Positions 11,307-20,535 of a stretch of DNA of 64,000 nt are shown here, in pieces. How positions within the stretch are numbered: the first letter of the stretch is position 1; every line of letters starts with the position of its first letter. Origin of the DNA: Cladophialophora immunda (Eukaryota > Ascomycota > Eurotiomycetes > Chaetothyriales > Herpotrichiellaceae); assembly GCF_000835495.1 (NCBI RefSeq), contig NW_015622544.1:1693704-1757703 (forward strand), in the 5' to 3' direction. Below the pieces are notes generated by a model. The model was not told where the DNA came from. It was given only the letters and a program-made list of their open reading frames with translations, and searched no databases. Made by a program: the position numbers and the translations under genes.

Positions 11307-11642
11307 ATGCTTCCTCAGCATCTCCAGAGCAGCTATCAGCAGTACAAGGCAGATACTGACCACATTGCAACATGGCTCGCAACCACTGCCCAACGCTGTG
11401 GCTTCACCCTGAACCTGCAGGTTGCTGAAGAGGCGACCAGGCCAATGAAACTCAAGGGACGTGCGAGGAAGCGGATTGGGCTTCGGGCCCCGTTACCCCA
11501 GTTTCGTACAGCCTCGCGAGAGCTGTTGGAGATTGCGGCGGAAAAGGTGAGTGGCATGATCTCTGCCGATGTTGGCGGGCTGGTTTCGTCCATGATGAAG
11601 GTACTGTACAATGTGGAGTTTGAAGTTGAACAGGAGGATTGA
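11307..11642 (+). pseudogene. truncated DUF6604-type N-terminal fragment
   Basis: The predicted start MLPQHLQSSYQQYKADTD and the following HIATWLATTAQRCGF closely match the opening of fungal DUF6604 proteins, which are normally several hundred residues long and often fused to NACHT, TPR or ankyrin regions. Here the frame is only 111 codons. A good donor sequence (GTGAGT) follows codon GAAAAG at about 11548, so the annotated tail after EIAAEK may be intron. No downstream exon that continues the domain was found in any frame, so I treat it as a truncated or decayed copy. A short expressed protein cannot be excluded. Confidence 0.5.
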
Positions 11643-12505
11643 TGAGACGCTGGCGCCATGTCGAACTTGAGGCGGACCAACGGGGGGCTAGGCCGATGTT
11701 CGACGTGAATGCTTGCGTTGTCTGGAGAGCGCGTTACGACCCTTTACGAGAGCTGGATCTGTTTGGTGGGTTCAACCTGGCTTGATGCTGGAGTCGATCG
11801 ATATCCGAGAACCTCTGCGACCCATCGACCCGCGCGGTTATACATGATTGGGTATTCTTCCGGCGCATTTGTTGATTCACTCCTTCTTGAAGAGGGCATC
11901 GGATCCTTTGTTCTCATACGGGCGATACGACTGCGTCAGGGCTGCTGCGAGCATGCTTCACGAGCGTCGTCTTCCGTTATCGCCCCTTGCCAGGAGTGGT
12001 ATCCCAGTCGCTGCATGCATTGGAACCCGAGTCAGCGACCATACTACATCTAGGTTGGGCTCTGACTGTGTAGTATCGTGACTTTCTATGTGACTTGCGA
12101 TTCAGTATGCATCTCATTGTATGGAGACAGTCGCGAGAGCCCCCAGATTGCATGCTCTTTGTGAAGGGGATGTCCTGTTCGTCGACCGAAGGAGTCTCTC
12201 CAATCGGCGTCGGTAGCCGTGCCCCTTTGACGAAGTATTCTACAGAGGACAGCCAAACGTGTGCCGGATCGGGGAAACGACGAGTTGTTGCGCCTCCAAT
12301 CAAGACCTGGTTCTTCCTTATGGGGGCCAGCTGCATGTCGACAGCTTCTAATGTCCAAGTACGTACGTATGAGGTGGGTTCGTGTAGAGGGATTTGGTAA
12401 GCCGCTCTAGGGGATCACATATATATATATATATATCAACGGCTGGCAAGGGAAGAGCCACCACAGTGGCCTTCTCAACTGGCATTCAACCACATCACAA
12501 ACACC
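11643..12505. other. intergenic, possible decayed sequence
   Basis: A minus-strand frame at 12336-11977 has partly coding-like codon use but no recognised motif or gene structure. Nothing else is supportable apart from the AT repeat before 12506. Confidence 0.35.
12419..12436 (+). promoter_or_regulatory. (AT)9 tract, likely TATA region of the ABM gene
   Basis: Nine AT dinucleotides lie 70 nt upstream of the ATG at 12506. The position suits a TATA-like core promoter element; this is inferred from position only. Confidence 0.4.
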
Positions 12506-12566
12506 ATGAAGGAACCCTTCTACATCATGGCGATTCGTCCACCTGTAACTATCGCTTCTAATCAAC

Positions 12567-12602
<36 letters not shown>

Positions 12603-13026
12603 AATCTCCCCTCGCACTCCTATAGCAATAGCTAATGGGCACACAGGTCATCGAAGCCATCCAGCCATTCACCGAGTATGTCCAGGCCAACGAGCCAGGC
12701 TGCCTGCACTACCAGATGTTCCAGCCCGCAGACGCCGAGCCAGGCAATGGAGCCATCATCTTCATCGAACAGTGAGTCCCTGATCTAACCAGTCCTTTAC
12801 CCCCGACGCAGTAGATCTTCATTTCGCTGGAAGGAACCAGACGGAGAAACAAAAAAGGCTGACCACGCGCCGCACCTCTAGGTGGAAGGACATGGAGGCC
12901 CTCGAGCAGCACCGAGCCGGCGAGCAGTACAGGGCACTGATGGCCAGGGCTAAGAATGAAGGATTGCTGACCGGCCCGCCTGATGTCAAAGTGCTGCAGC
13001 CAGTCGGGGGGTTTGGTCCAAGGTAG
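12506..13026 (+). CDS. antibiotic-biosynthesis-monooxygenase (ABM) fold protein
   Basis: Three exons: 12506-12544, 12647-12771 and 12882-13026; 102 aa, the usual ABM-domain size. Introns are 102 nt (donor GTAACT, branch GCTAAT, acceptor CACAG) and 110 nt (donor GTGAGT, acceptor CTCTAG). The spliced protein has the dimeric alpha/beta-barrel pattern. It runs from an initial strand MKEPFYIMAIRPPVIEAIQPF to GCLHYQMFQ, then IIFIEQWKDMEALEQH and EQYRALMARAK, with a C-terminal VKVLQPVGGF strand. ABM proteins act as small cofactor-less monooxygenases or as heme- or quinone-handling proteins; the substrate here is unknown. Intron 1 contains a 33-nt C homopolymer. No biosynthetic genes adjoin it. Confidence 0.75.
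12568..12600. repeat. 33-nt poly(C) homopolymer inside an intron
   Basis: An uninterrupted run of 33 C residues in intron 1 of the ABM gene, between the donor at 12545 and the branch site near 12632. It could be a real hypervariable tract or an assembly/sequencing artefact. Confidence 0.9.
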
Positions 13027-13274
13027 ACAGGCTTGCGATACCGTCCACTCGTACGCCGAGGAGCTGAGATTGGGGGCCGTCGTGGATTGGGCTTCGATCT
13101 TGGTGTTGCCAATGTTTGACTGAGTGTCTGCTGCAGGAATTAGTGATCAATGGGTGTGACGGGCTCTGAGATGGGAGATGACATGGATAGTCATCAACAT
13201 AGTACATCATCTCCCTCGTTGTCACTGTTGGATGATACACCGCCTACCCTGCGTTTCGCGTTGCAAAGGACTGT

Positions 13275-13490
13275 TTAAGGAGTGATGGAGCTGGTGCTTC
13301 CTTGGACCTTCGACCACTGTGAAGAGAGAAAATCGCCCGCAGGCGGTTCGTCCCCGACACCAGCGTTCTCCAGCTCGTACTTGATGATCTTCGGCGTGGC
13401 GATCTGATCTAGGCAGTCTTTGGGCAGGTATAGACGTCCATCATAGGCACTTTTCCGTAGGCGAATGCTATTTTCTTTCGCCCCATTCAT
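13275..13490 (-). CDS. 71-aa unrecognised protein or N-terminal fragment
   Basis: The minus-strand frame from ATG 13490 to TAA 13275 has convincing codon use (mostly C or G in third positions). It holds an ordered-looking segment, AYDGRLYLPKDCLDQIATP followed by KIIKYELENAGV. This resembles the N-terminal helix-rich part of larger fungal proteins, but I cannot name the family. No continuation was found downstream, so it is either a tiny gene or the surviving first exon of a lost one. Further sequence from a related strain could decide. Confidence 0.35.
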   Translation of the reverse strand: MNGAKENSIRLRKSAYDGRLYLPKDCLDQIATPKIIKYELENAGVGDEPPAGDFLSSQWSKVQGSTSSITP

Positions 13491-14060
13491 TCCTTGTCTC
13501 TCGTATCTCGTGTCTCGGTTCGGTCCTCGCCGCTGTGCGACCTGTCCAGTTCACTCGCTACAAACGATTCAGAACTTGATTTACGCCTCCCGCGTCTCAA
13601 CCTGGGGGCTTCAGGTCGCGATGGAGGACTCGATTCTCATGACAAAATGCTGTGCCGGGAAGTAGATCTTGCAGAACTCTCTTGATGGTGACATGTTCGA
13701 GTTGGCCCCTATCCGCCCGTGCGTCAATGTACTTTTTCATCTCTTGACAGTACCCTTCGTGACACGGTCATCAGAACATGGGATCGCCTTGTCATTCACC
13801 TTGCCGGGCTCTTTGGACACTCCCAATCAACCTCTCGGAAGCCACTGTTCACATCACGCTCAGGCCTCAGGGCAGCGTGTCACACACAGCCTCATCTTCA
13901 AGTGCAAAACAAGGAACTCCCCCTCCCCTCCGTCCCTCTTCTCAAAAGAAAGCCTTTCTACCAAACAATGCCTCTTTCTAATCTACATGAGCAAACCTGC
14001 ACCCGACCCGACGCCCTCTCGTATCTGACAATCGACCAGATCAGTAACCTATCGCCCGGT
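13491..14060. other. intergenic between two minus-strand coding traces
   Basis: The minus strand has no open frame of useful length here. Plus-strand frames (for example 13669-14028) have no coding signature. Confidence 0.4.
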
Positions 14061-14423
14061 TCAATCTCTCGCCGCGGTGTTGTTTGACTTGACGGGCGTC
14101 AAGCCCATGACCCGCACCCCCTGTCGGTTCCAGACGACGGTCTGCAAGCACATTAGCGTGAGCATTTGGATTGTTCAGAAGATGCTTACCGCCTCCAATC
14201 TGTCCTCGTCCCCGTTGCGAACGAAGCTCCCCTGGTGATTGACGAGGCAGATTCGGTACAGATTCTCGCTCTCCCTTCTGCAAATCCCACCAGATACCGT
14301 CACAACCCTCCTTCCACCTCCTGTCTTGCCAGGATTCTCAAACCATATCGTCCCCCTCAAAATCGTCCTCTTCTTGGGAGTCGGAGTCCTCATAATCCTC
14401 CTCGTCGTCATAATCATCATCAT
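14061..14423 (-). pseudogene. unrecognised minus-strand coding trace with one clear intron
   Basis: Two minus-strand segments, 14423-14190 and 14141-14061, are separated by a 48-nt intron with donor GTAAGC, branch CTAAT and acceptor TGCAG. The phase-0 join gives ESENLYRICLVNHQGSFV, then RNGDEDRLEATVVWNRQGV, then RVMGLTPVKSNN, ending at a TGA. The upstream end is uncertain. Before IWFENPGK the same frame reads as a Met/Arg/Thr-rich run. The neighbouring frame instead encodes a natural-looking acidic stretch (DDDDYDDEEDYEDSDSQEED), as if a single-base frameshift separated them. No start or family was identified. This may be a broken gene or one with an undetected upstream exon. Confidence 0.33.
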
Positions 14424-14433
14424 CGTCTATAGG

Positions 14434-15138
14434 AGGATGATTGTGACCTTGATGGATATCTCGAGTAAGCAAACCCCCAAATGTGGTTCGAGAAATCCAT
14501 ATTCAAGTTTCCATCACTTCATCACCTCGTCATCTCATCGACATCTACTCTTGTACAAGCTCCATGCAGGCGTCCGACATAGCACAGGGTCAAGCACGTG
14601 TGCAATCTCATTGGGTCGATGGGCCACGCCCCACTCCTTGAATCCTTCAATGACCTTGACGCATCTACCTCTCTTCAAGCACGCTCAGCAATGGCTGTGC
14701 ATGATTCGCCCGGTTCAGGCTCAGCCTTGCTGTTGGTCCTCCATTCCCCAAATGTGCTCGGCATATGACGACCCAAGCTCCCTGGTAGCGAGGGTAGGAT
14801 GAAGATAGACGAGAACGCTGGTCGCTGTATCTGGTCGCGTTTCGAAGACTGAGAGCGAGTAACGGCCTCAAGGACCAGATCCACGGGGTGATCACTACTG
14901 GCACACCCGAGCTACTGGATCTCTGAGAACTCGGGGTTTGCCATCTATTATGGCTACGTCAGTGTCCGTCCCAACCCATTGCCGCATACTGCGAGCCACA
15001 TCAGCCTGACCCTGAACCAGAATACAGCGCACGTCCGAAACAACCGAGCAGCAAGAATACGAAGAATCCATTCTTCGCAAGCACTACCCAGAAAGCCAGC
15101 AACGGCAGGACTTCCACCATCTCGCCGACCAGCCAGAA
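14434..15138. other. upstream region of cPLA2, possible 5' exon
   Basis: The frame of the phospholipase gene stays open about 40 codons upstream of its first ATG (back to a stop near 15017). It reads EYEESILRKHYPES, which looks coding, so a short 5' exon with an earlier ATG is likely but could not be fixed. Short minus-strand frames at 14665-14904 have no motif. Confidence 0.4.
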
Positions 15139-17163
15139 ATGCCCGAGGAAGACGACGACGAAATGACCAATGAAAAGGGTCGCTCTTCTTCGGCCGGGCA
15201 GAGCTCGACGGGGGCACGTGCCAAGGTCAAGGGCAAGCTCAAGTCCTTCTGGAACAAGACCATCGTTCCAGCATTTCCCGAAGCCGTGGCGGACATCTCA
15301 ATCATCAAAGCCGCGTTGAGGGTCGAGGCCACCATCACCAAGGAGCTGAGGGATACAAAGAGGCATCCCGAGGTCGCTCAAAAGGCAACGGTAAGGAGAG
15401 GGTTTGGGCTAGCTCCAGAGGAGATACAATTTCGTGAGCGGAGAAAGGTCAAAGTCCGGGATGCCTTTTGTCGTTATCTCGACCTCGACCCGTCCGAGGT
15501 CCATGTTGATGACGTGCCTGTGGTAGCATTTGGCGGGTCGGGGGGAGGCTACAGGGCCATGATCGGTTTTTTGGGATATTGCGAGGAGATGAAGCGCACA
15601 GGGATGTGGGATCTGCTGACATATGTCGCTGGCGTGAGCGGCAGTTGCTGGGGTCTCGCCGCGTACTATACGTGGGCTGGGGCGAGCATGAAGGCGGTGA
15701 TCGACCATTGTCAGAAGAGGCTGCATCCACACCACCCCTTGTCCCCGGAAGCAGTTCGGGAGGTGCTGAACGCCCCTGGTGGCCCAACAAAGACGCTCGG
15801 TCCATTGGTCCAGAAACATCGCTCAGGCTTGTCCACGGTGGCTATGGATTTGTATTCTGTATTCACCACAGGCCATCTGTTTCTGAACCACGATCCCGCC
15901 CTGGAGCCGCCGGGTCTCCGTGGAAGTTTTGGCGTCAAGAAGGAAGTAGCGGGGCTCCATGAGAACTGGCTCAAGTGGTCATCGGCAAACATTCACCTGC
16001 TAGACGGCAGCGAACCTTTGCCCATACTTACGGCAATTCGGCACGAACGACCATGGAGGGACTGGGTGGACAAAGAACATCCCTTTAAGAATGAAGATCC
16101 AGAAACCAAGGAGCATCAGGACGCGCAGGACGCCTGGTTCAACTGGTTTGAAATCTCGCCGATCGAGGTTGGATGCGACGAGTTGGAGGCTTGGTGTCCG
16201 ACGTGGGCCTTTGGCAGACCGTTCGAAAAGGGCCAGGATACTATGCAGCTTCCTGAACAATCTCTGGCCTTGCTACTGGGCTTGTGTACCAGTGCGCCAG
16301 CGGGACCCTTGACCTCTTACCTTGCGACCATCAAACGCAGTCTGCCCGCAGGGTTTATCGGTAATTCCATCAATGACATGGCCAAGGGCATCGCACGGAT
16401 GTGGGGACCAAAGGGAAAAGAAGAGTTCCAAGCTCATCACCCTCTCCATGCCGTCAATGAGCACAACTACATGTTCCACTTGACCCGAGGCGAGAACCAG
16501 GACAAGCCGTCACCACCGATTGAGAACTCGCCCCGGATCCACCTGATCGATTCGGGGATGGACAACAACTGTCCGACCTATGTCATGCTGCACCCTGGCC
16601 GGCAAGTTGATGTGATTCTCAACATGGACGCCTCGAGCGACGTGCTGAAAGGCAGTTTCCAGGAGCGGGTGGACCAGATTGCCAGCCGACGGTGTCTGAA
16701 GTTTACCAAGCGACACCCTGACGTGGAGGCTGGCCCTGACCCCAAAGACCCCGACCGCTTCAAGGGCTTGTATGCACAGATCTACGACGGCAGCATCCTC
16801 GACGAGCGGCCGAAGCAAGTGGTTGACTCTTACGGGCACACCGTGACCAATCCTCCAGCACCTCCGTGCCTCCACGAGTCGACCATGATCTATCTCCCAT
16901 TGTTGCCGAATCAGGGAGCAGTTGCGGATTTTGATCCCTCAACCGCAAAGTTCTCCGGGTCGTACAACCTCGTGTGGACGGGAGAGCAGGTGGAGATGCT
17001 TGTCAAGGTGTGCTGTGCTAACTACGAGGCCGGCGAAGACGCGATCAAGACGGTGTTGAAGGAGCAGTGGCAGAAGAAGAAGGCGAAGAGAGAAGCAGTT
17101 GGCGATGCATCTTCTTCTCATCCTCCGGGTGGTCGTGGTGGTCCTGCTGGAGTGCCTGCCTAG
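15139..17163 (+). CDS. cytosolic phospholipase A2 (group IV-like, patatin/cPLA2 fold)
   Basis: A 674-aa frame. The lysophospholipase/cPLA2 catalytic domain spans most of it. The glycine-rich oxyanion loop GGSGGGYRAM lies at about 132-141. The nucleophile elbow GVSGSCW has its Ser near residue 167. The catalytic Asp is in HLIDSGMDNNCP, near residue 471. There is no signal peptide, unlike secreted fungal phospholipase B, so it should be intracellular and release fatty acids from the sn-2 position of phospholipids, like Aspergillus PlaA. The C terminus is Lys-rich, then Gly/Pro-rich. The in-frame sequence upstream of the ATG looks coding, so the true N terminus may be longer. It is the first gene of a same-strand block continuing with a Zn2Cys6 regulator. 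Confidence 0.88.
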   Translation: MPEEDDDEMTNEKGRSSSAGQSSTGARAKVKGKLKSFWNKTIVPAFPEAVADISIIKAALRVEATITKELRDTKRHPEVAQKATVRRGFGLAPEEIQFRERRKVKVRDAFCRYLDLDPSEVHVDDVPVVAFGGSGGGYRAMIGFLGYCEEMKRTGMWDLLTYVAGVSGSCWGLAAYYTWAGASMKAVIDHCQKRLHPHHPLSPEAVREVLNAPGGPTKTLGPLVQKHRSGLSTVAMDLYSVFTTGHLFLNHDPALEPPGLRGSFGVKKEVAGLHENWLKWSSANIHLLDGSEPLPILTAIRHERPWRDWVDKEHPFKNEDPETKEHQDAQDAWFNWFEISPIEVGCDELEAWCPTWAFGRPFEKGQDTMQLPEQSLALLLGLCTSAPAGPLTSYLATIKRSLPAGFIGNSINDMAKGIARMWGPKGKEEFQAHHPLHAVNEHNYMFHLTRGENQDKPSPPIENSPRIHLIDSGMDNNCPTYVMLHPGRQVDVILNMDASSDVLKGSFQERVDQIASRRCLKFTKRHPDVEAGPDPKDPDRFKGLYAQIYDGSILDERPKQVVDSYGHTVTNPPAPPCLHESTMIYLPLLPNQGAVADFDPSTAKFSGSYNLVWTGEQVEMLVKVCCANYEAGEDAIKTVLKEQWQKKKAKREAVGDASSSHPPGGRGGPAGVPA

Positions 17164-17765
17164 TGCTCGTCAGCTGTCTTCCGTCTTTCTGTACAACCTC
17201 TTGAGTGTTTTAGACCAATGCATAATTTCTTCGAGACTAGGAGTAGCTGTTACCAGGCTGGTATGCTGGTCATGAGATGGCTCAAGCATGCTTGTGATGA
17301 GCAAGAGAGATTTCTGTCTCTGATTGAATCGAACTGCCCATTTTCTCCCTCCTTGTACGCACTTGTACCGTGTATTTGTGTTGTTGCAGCCTCCTTTCGC
17401 CGCTCACCAGATACGAGCCAGACCATCAGGTGAGGGCTGGATACGCGAAGCGATGACCATCTCGCCATCTCTCCACTAGCTTTCTGCAGTAACTTTGCGC
17501 GGCACGCCCAAGCCGAGAGGCTCGAGCTGCATGGCCAGGCCCAGACCCGGACGTCGCATCGCCTCCCCAGTTCTAGAATCCGAGTTTGGCGGAGTTTTCA
17601 CTCGCACTTGGGCCCTTCTGCAGCCCTGCCTCGTGGCCAGCGTGCTCCTAATAATGGCTGAGATGGCGCTCGATGGCCAGGGACGTCCTCCAACCTTGGA
17701 CCAGTTGAGCCAACGGGTGGAATCTAATTCCTACGACTTCTGCATCGAATCCCGCGCCCTGCAGA
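17164..17765. other. cPLA2-regulator intergenic
   Basis: It contains the cPLA2 3' end and the promoter of the transcription factor. A + frame from 17495 overlaps the factor's first exon in a different frame and is not considered real. Confidence 0.45.
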
Positions 17766-20006
17766 ATGAGCTGGACGTGTGCAATACAGCCTGCGCCAGG
17801 CGCCGTGAGTCCTCTCAGCCAGCAGGCCAGCCCGTCAGAGGTCGGCACCACGACGGCGACGACGAGCTCCAAGCGCAAGTATACCTCGACCGCCTGCGAG
17901 TATTGCCGCTTCAAACGGAAACGTGTGAGTCTCTTGCCTCAGTGCGTGAACTCTGCTTGATGGTATGGTCGATTGTGTCACGCTGACCCGTTCGTTCTTG
18001 TGGCCCCCAGTGTGATGGCAAGCCTCGCTGTCGCTCCTGTGTCGACGCCAACAACCAGTGCGTGTATCGCTTCAACGACAAGAGGAAGGCTAGTGTCCGG
18101 CAGGAGGGCATCCAGGTCCTCGAGGCCCAGAACGAGGAGTTGCGCTCCCTGCTCGACGTGCTCAAGTATGGCACCGACGAGGAATCCCTGGCGGCCCTGC
18201 AAGCGCTTCGCGGCTCGCAGGAGCCGGCACATCGTCGATCGTCGTCCAACCTCCTTCTCGACATCTACGGGATGTATCTTCCAACTTTGCCTTCTCTGTC
18301 CCTGAAAGACCTCGAGCAGCTCCAGGCAGACCAAGGGAGTCGACAGTCTCGCCACCCCGCACAGCCTTTATCCTGGCCGACGCTGCGGTTCTTTGACTAT
18401 CCGACCGTCTTCGTCCCGAGTCAGCTCCCTCCAGAAGTTGAGATTCGGAAAGGAGCCGAGTTGTTTCTCCAGGTGACGGCTGGCTTGTTCCACGTCATGA
18501 CCCTGGACGAGTTTGACGAGCTTTGCAACCAGGCCTTTCGGCCGCAGTCGCCCCCCGACAGTCGCGTTGTCGCCAGAATTTGTGCCGTAGCCGCCATCGG
18601 GGCTCATTTCAACGTCGACGACACCACCGGAGAACTCAAAGACGCCCTCTTCAACACCGCCATCCACCACATGCCGGAGCTTGTCGAGCTCGGCAACCTT
18701 CAGGCCATGAAATACCTCGCTTGCCTCTGTGCGTACGGCATGATCGACAAACGGAAGACCACAGCGCGACTGATCCAGCTCGGTCTGCAGATTGCGCGGT
18801 GGAACTTGGCCCTGCCACTACATGAGCTCACCGGCGATGCCCACGAGTGGACAAGATTGTATCGAACAATGATGTTTTTTGAATGGTCAGTCCGCCCGTG
18901 TTGTTAGGTCGTGTTTCCTTTCCGCATGTGACTAACGCCATCATAGCTGGCTATCGACGTCGTTGGGCTATATGTCCGACTTGTGTGCTGGAGAGGTCGA
19001 CTTCCTCCAACCCGTCACGCCGACCCTGGACGGACTTCAAGACGACAGTGTGACACAAATCAAGGCCAAAGAAATCATCGTGTTGAGGGCCCGGGTGTGC
19101 AAAGCCACTTGCGGTCTCGAACCCCCCACCGAGCAGATGATTGAGGAGCACATGACCGCGCTCGAAGGCTGGTATCGGAAGCTGCCACCGAACATGACTC
19201 TGACGGTTTTGCTGAACGGCGATGCCGACCCTCTCACGGCCGCACAGCAAGGCGCCCTCCTCCTCTCCCACGCCATGTACCTGGGTGCCGTCATGATGCT
19301 CCATCGACGAGTCCTGGTGGCCGTCTCGGACGGGATCCTGGGCCACGCCCGGGACACGGACATCTGGAGCGCGCCGGTGCAAGAGCACCTGGTGCATTCC
19401 GTCGAGGCGGCACGCGCGATCGTGCGCATCTTCATTCTGCTCCGCTTCGGCACCGCCACCACCAACATGCATGTGCGGTGCTGGATCTGCGTCTTCGAGA
19501 CCTACACCGCGTGCACCATCCTGCTGTACAACATCGCCCTGCGGACCATCCAGCACGCCGCACAGCGCGCGGAGACGCAACTCGACCTGGAACGCGTGAC
19601 GACCTGTCTCGGCATGCTCGAGGCGTCGGCCCTGGTGGACAAGGTGTCTCAGAAGATGTGGGCGGCGTTGGCAGCAGTCCACCACGCCGTCGTGGTTTCC
19701 ACCGGCCACCAGGGGTATCCCATTTCGCCGCCCGAGGCCGTCGAGCCACGAAGCCTTTCTCACAGCCAAGTCCAACTCCTCCACGGCACGACGACCGGGT
19801 CGTCGGGCTTGGGCTTCGAGCAGCACGGCCTCGCGACCCCGTCGCTCCGGTCGCCCCGGGGCTGTCTCTCTGCCATCCAGGCGTTCAAACGCGCCACCGA
19901 CATGTTGCGGGATCCGTTCGGGCACGGCCTGGGCGCAGGATTCCGGCTCCTCCCACGCGGCAGCGGCGTCGAGGCCTTGGACTGGTGGTCTGCTGCTGCG
20001 GCTTGA
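17766..20006 (+). CDS. Zn(II)2Cys6 fungal transcription factor
   Basis: Three exons: 17766-17924, 18011-18885 and 18947-20006; 697 aa. The first intron (86 nt, GTGAGT...CCCCCAG) falls exactly before the third cysteine. Splicing gives a complete binuclear cluster, ACEYCRFKRKR-CDGKPRCRSC followed by VDANNQC, spacing C-x2-C-x6-C-x5-C-x2-C-x6-C. A coiled-coil dimerisation segment follows (GIQVLEAQNEELRSLLDVL). The remainder is the fungal-specific regulatory region (fungal_trans-like), with LYRTMMFFECWLSTSLGY at the second splice and many hydrophobic helices. It should bind CGG-containing sites in the nucleus. Its place between cPLA2 and a HET/MFS pair suggests it may control the local block, but no binding sites were verified. 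Confidence 0.9.
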
Positions 20007-20535
20007 AAACTGAGAGACAACTCTGGTGATGGATTCACGCTCTGGGCTTTTAAGATACCCATCGATATATATATAATATTTTGTCGTGTTTCATGCTTAT
20101 TTGATGGAGAACAGCACACTCAATAGTATGTTCACGACGATAATGTAGTAGCGACACTATTTGCTACTTGAATATCTAACTCCCCCGAATCTCTCTCTCT
20201 CTCTCCCCCTATAGTATAGCGGCTATACAAGGCGAGGTATAAGGCCTCAAGAGAGCCCCCGGTAGGAGGTATGTGGGAAAGGCGCTGAGAGAGTGTTCAG
20301 GATCATATTATAAGGAACCCGCCACAGGTAGTGGCATGACTAGGGTTATATAGTAGGCTATGGCCCGCGGTAAGCTAGTCAAGCCCAAGGCAACCAATCT
20401 CTGAGATAGATATCGCAGGTCGCAGGCACGCAGCCTTATCCACCCGTAAGTGATTGATCTCTCACCTTCAAATCGAATTCAGCGTCCGAGGTACTTTGCT
20501 ATTTTCTGCCCAACTTTGTCCACCTTCAACACCTG
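20007..20535. other. regulator-HET intergenic with AT and CT microsatellites
   Basis: An AT-rich stretch (ATATATATAATATTTT, about 20065-20080) just after the stop is a likely polyadenylation region. A (CT)n run lies near 20190-20205. No gene was seen. Confidence 0.5.

Noticed and set aside
11977..12336. Minus-strand 119-codon frame
   Set aside because: The first part looks weakly coding but the rest does not; no family recognised and no intron supports it.
14347..14430. Plus-strand run of Ile/Leu/Val resembling a transmembrane helix
   Set aside because: It is the complement of an acidic Asp/Glu-coding stretch on the minus strand, where a clear intron also lies.
18951..19925. 324-codon minus-strand open frame
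   Set aside because: Antisense of exon 3 of the Zn2Cys6 factor; His/Arg/Gly-rich composition typical of a reverse shadow.
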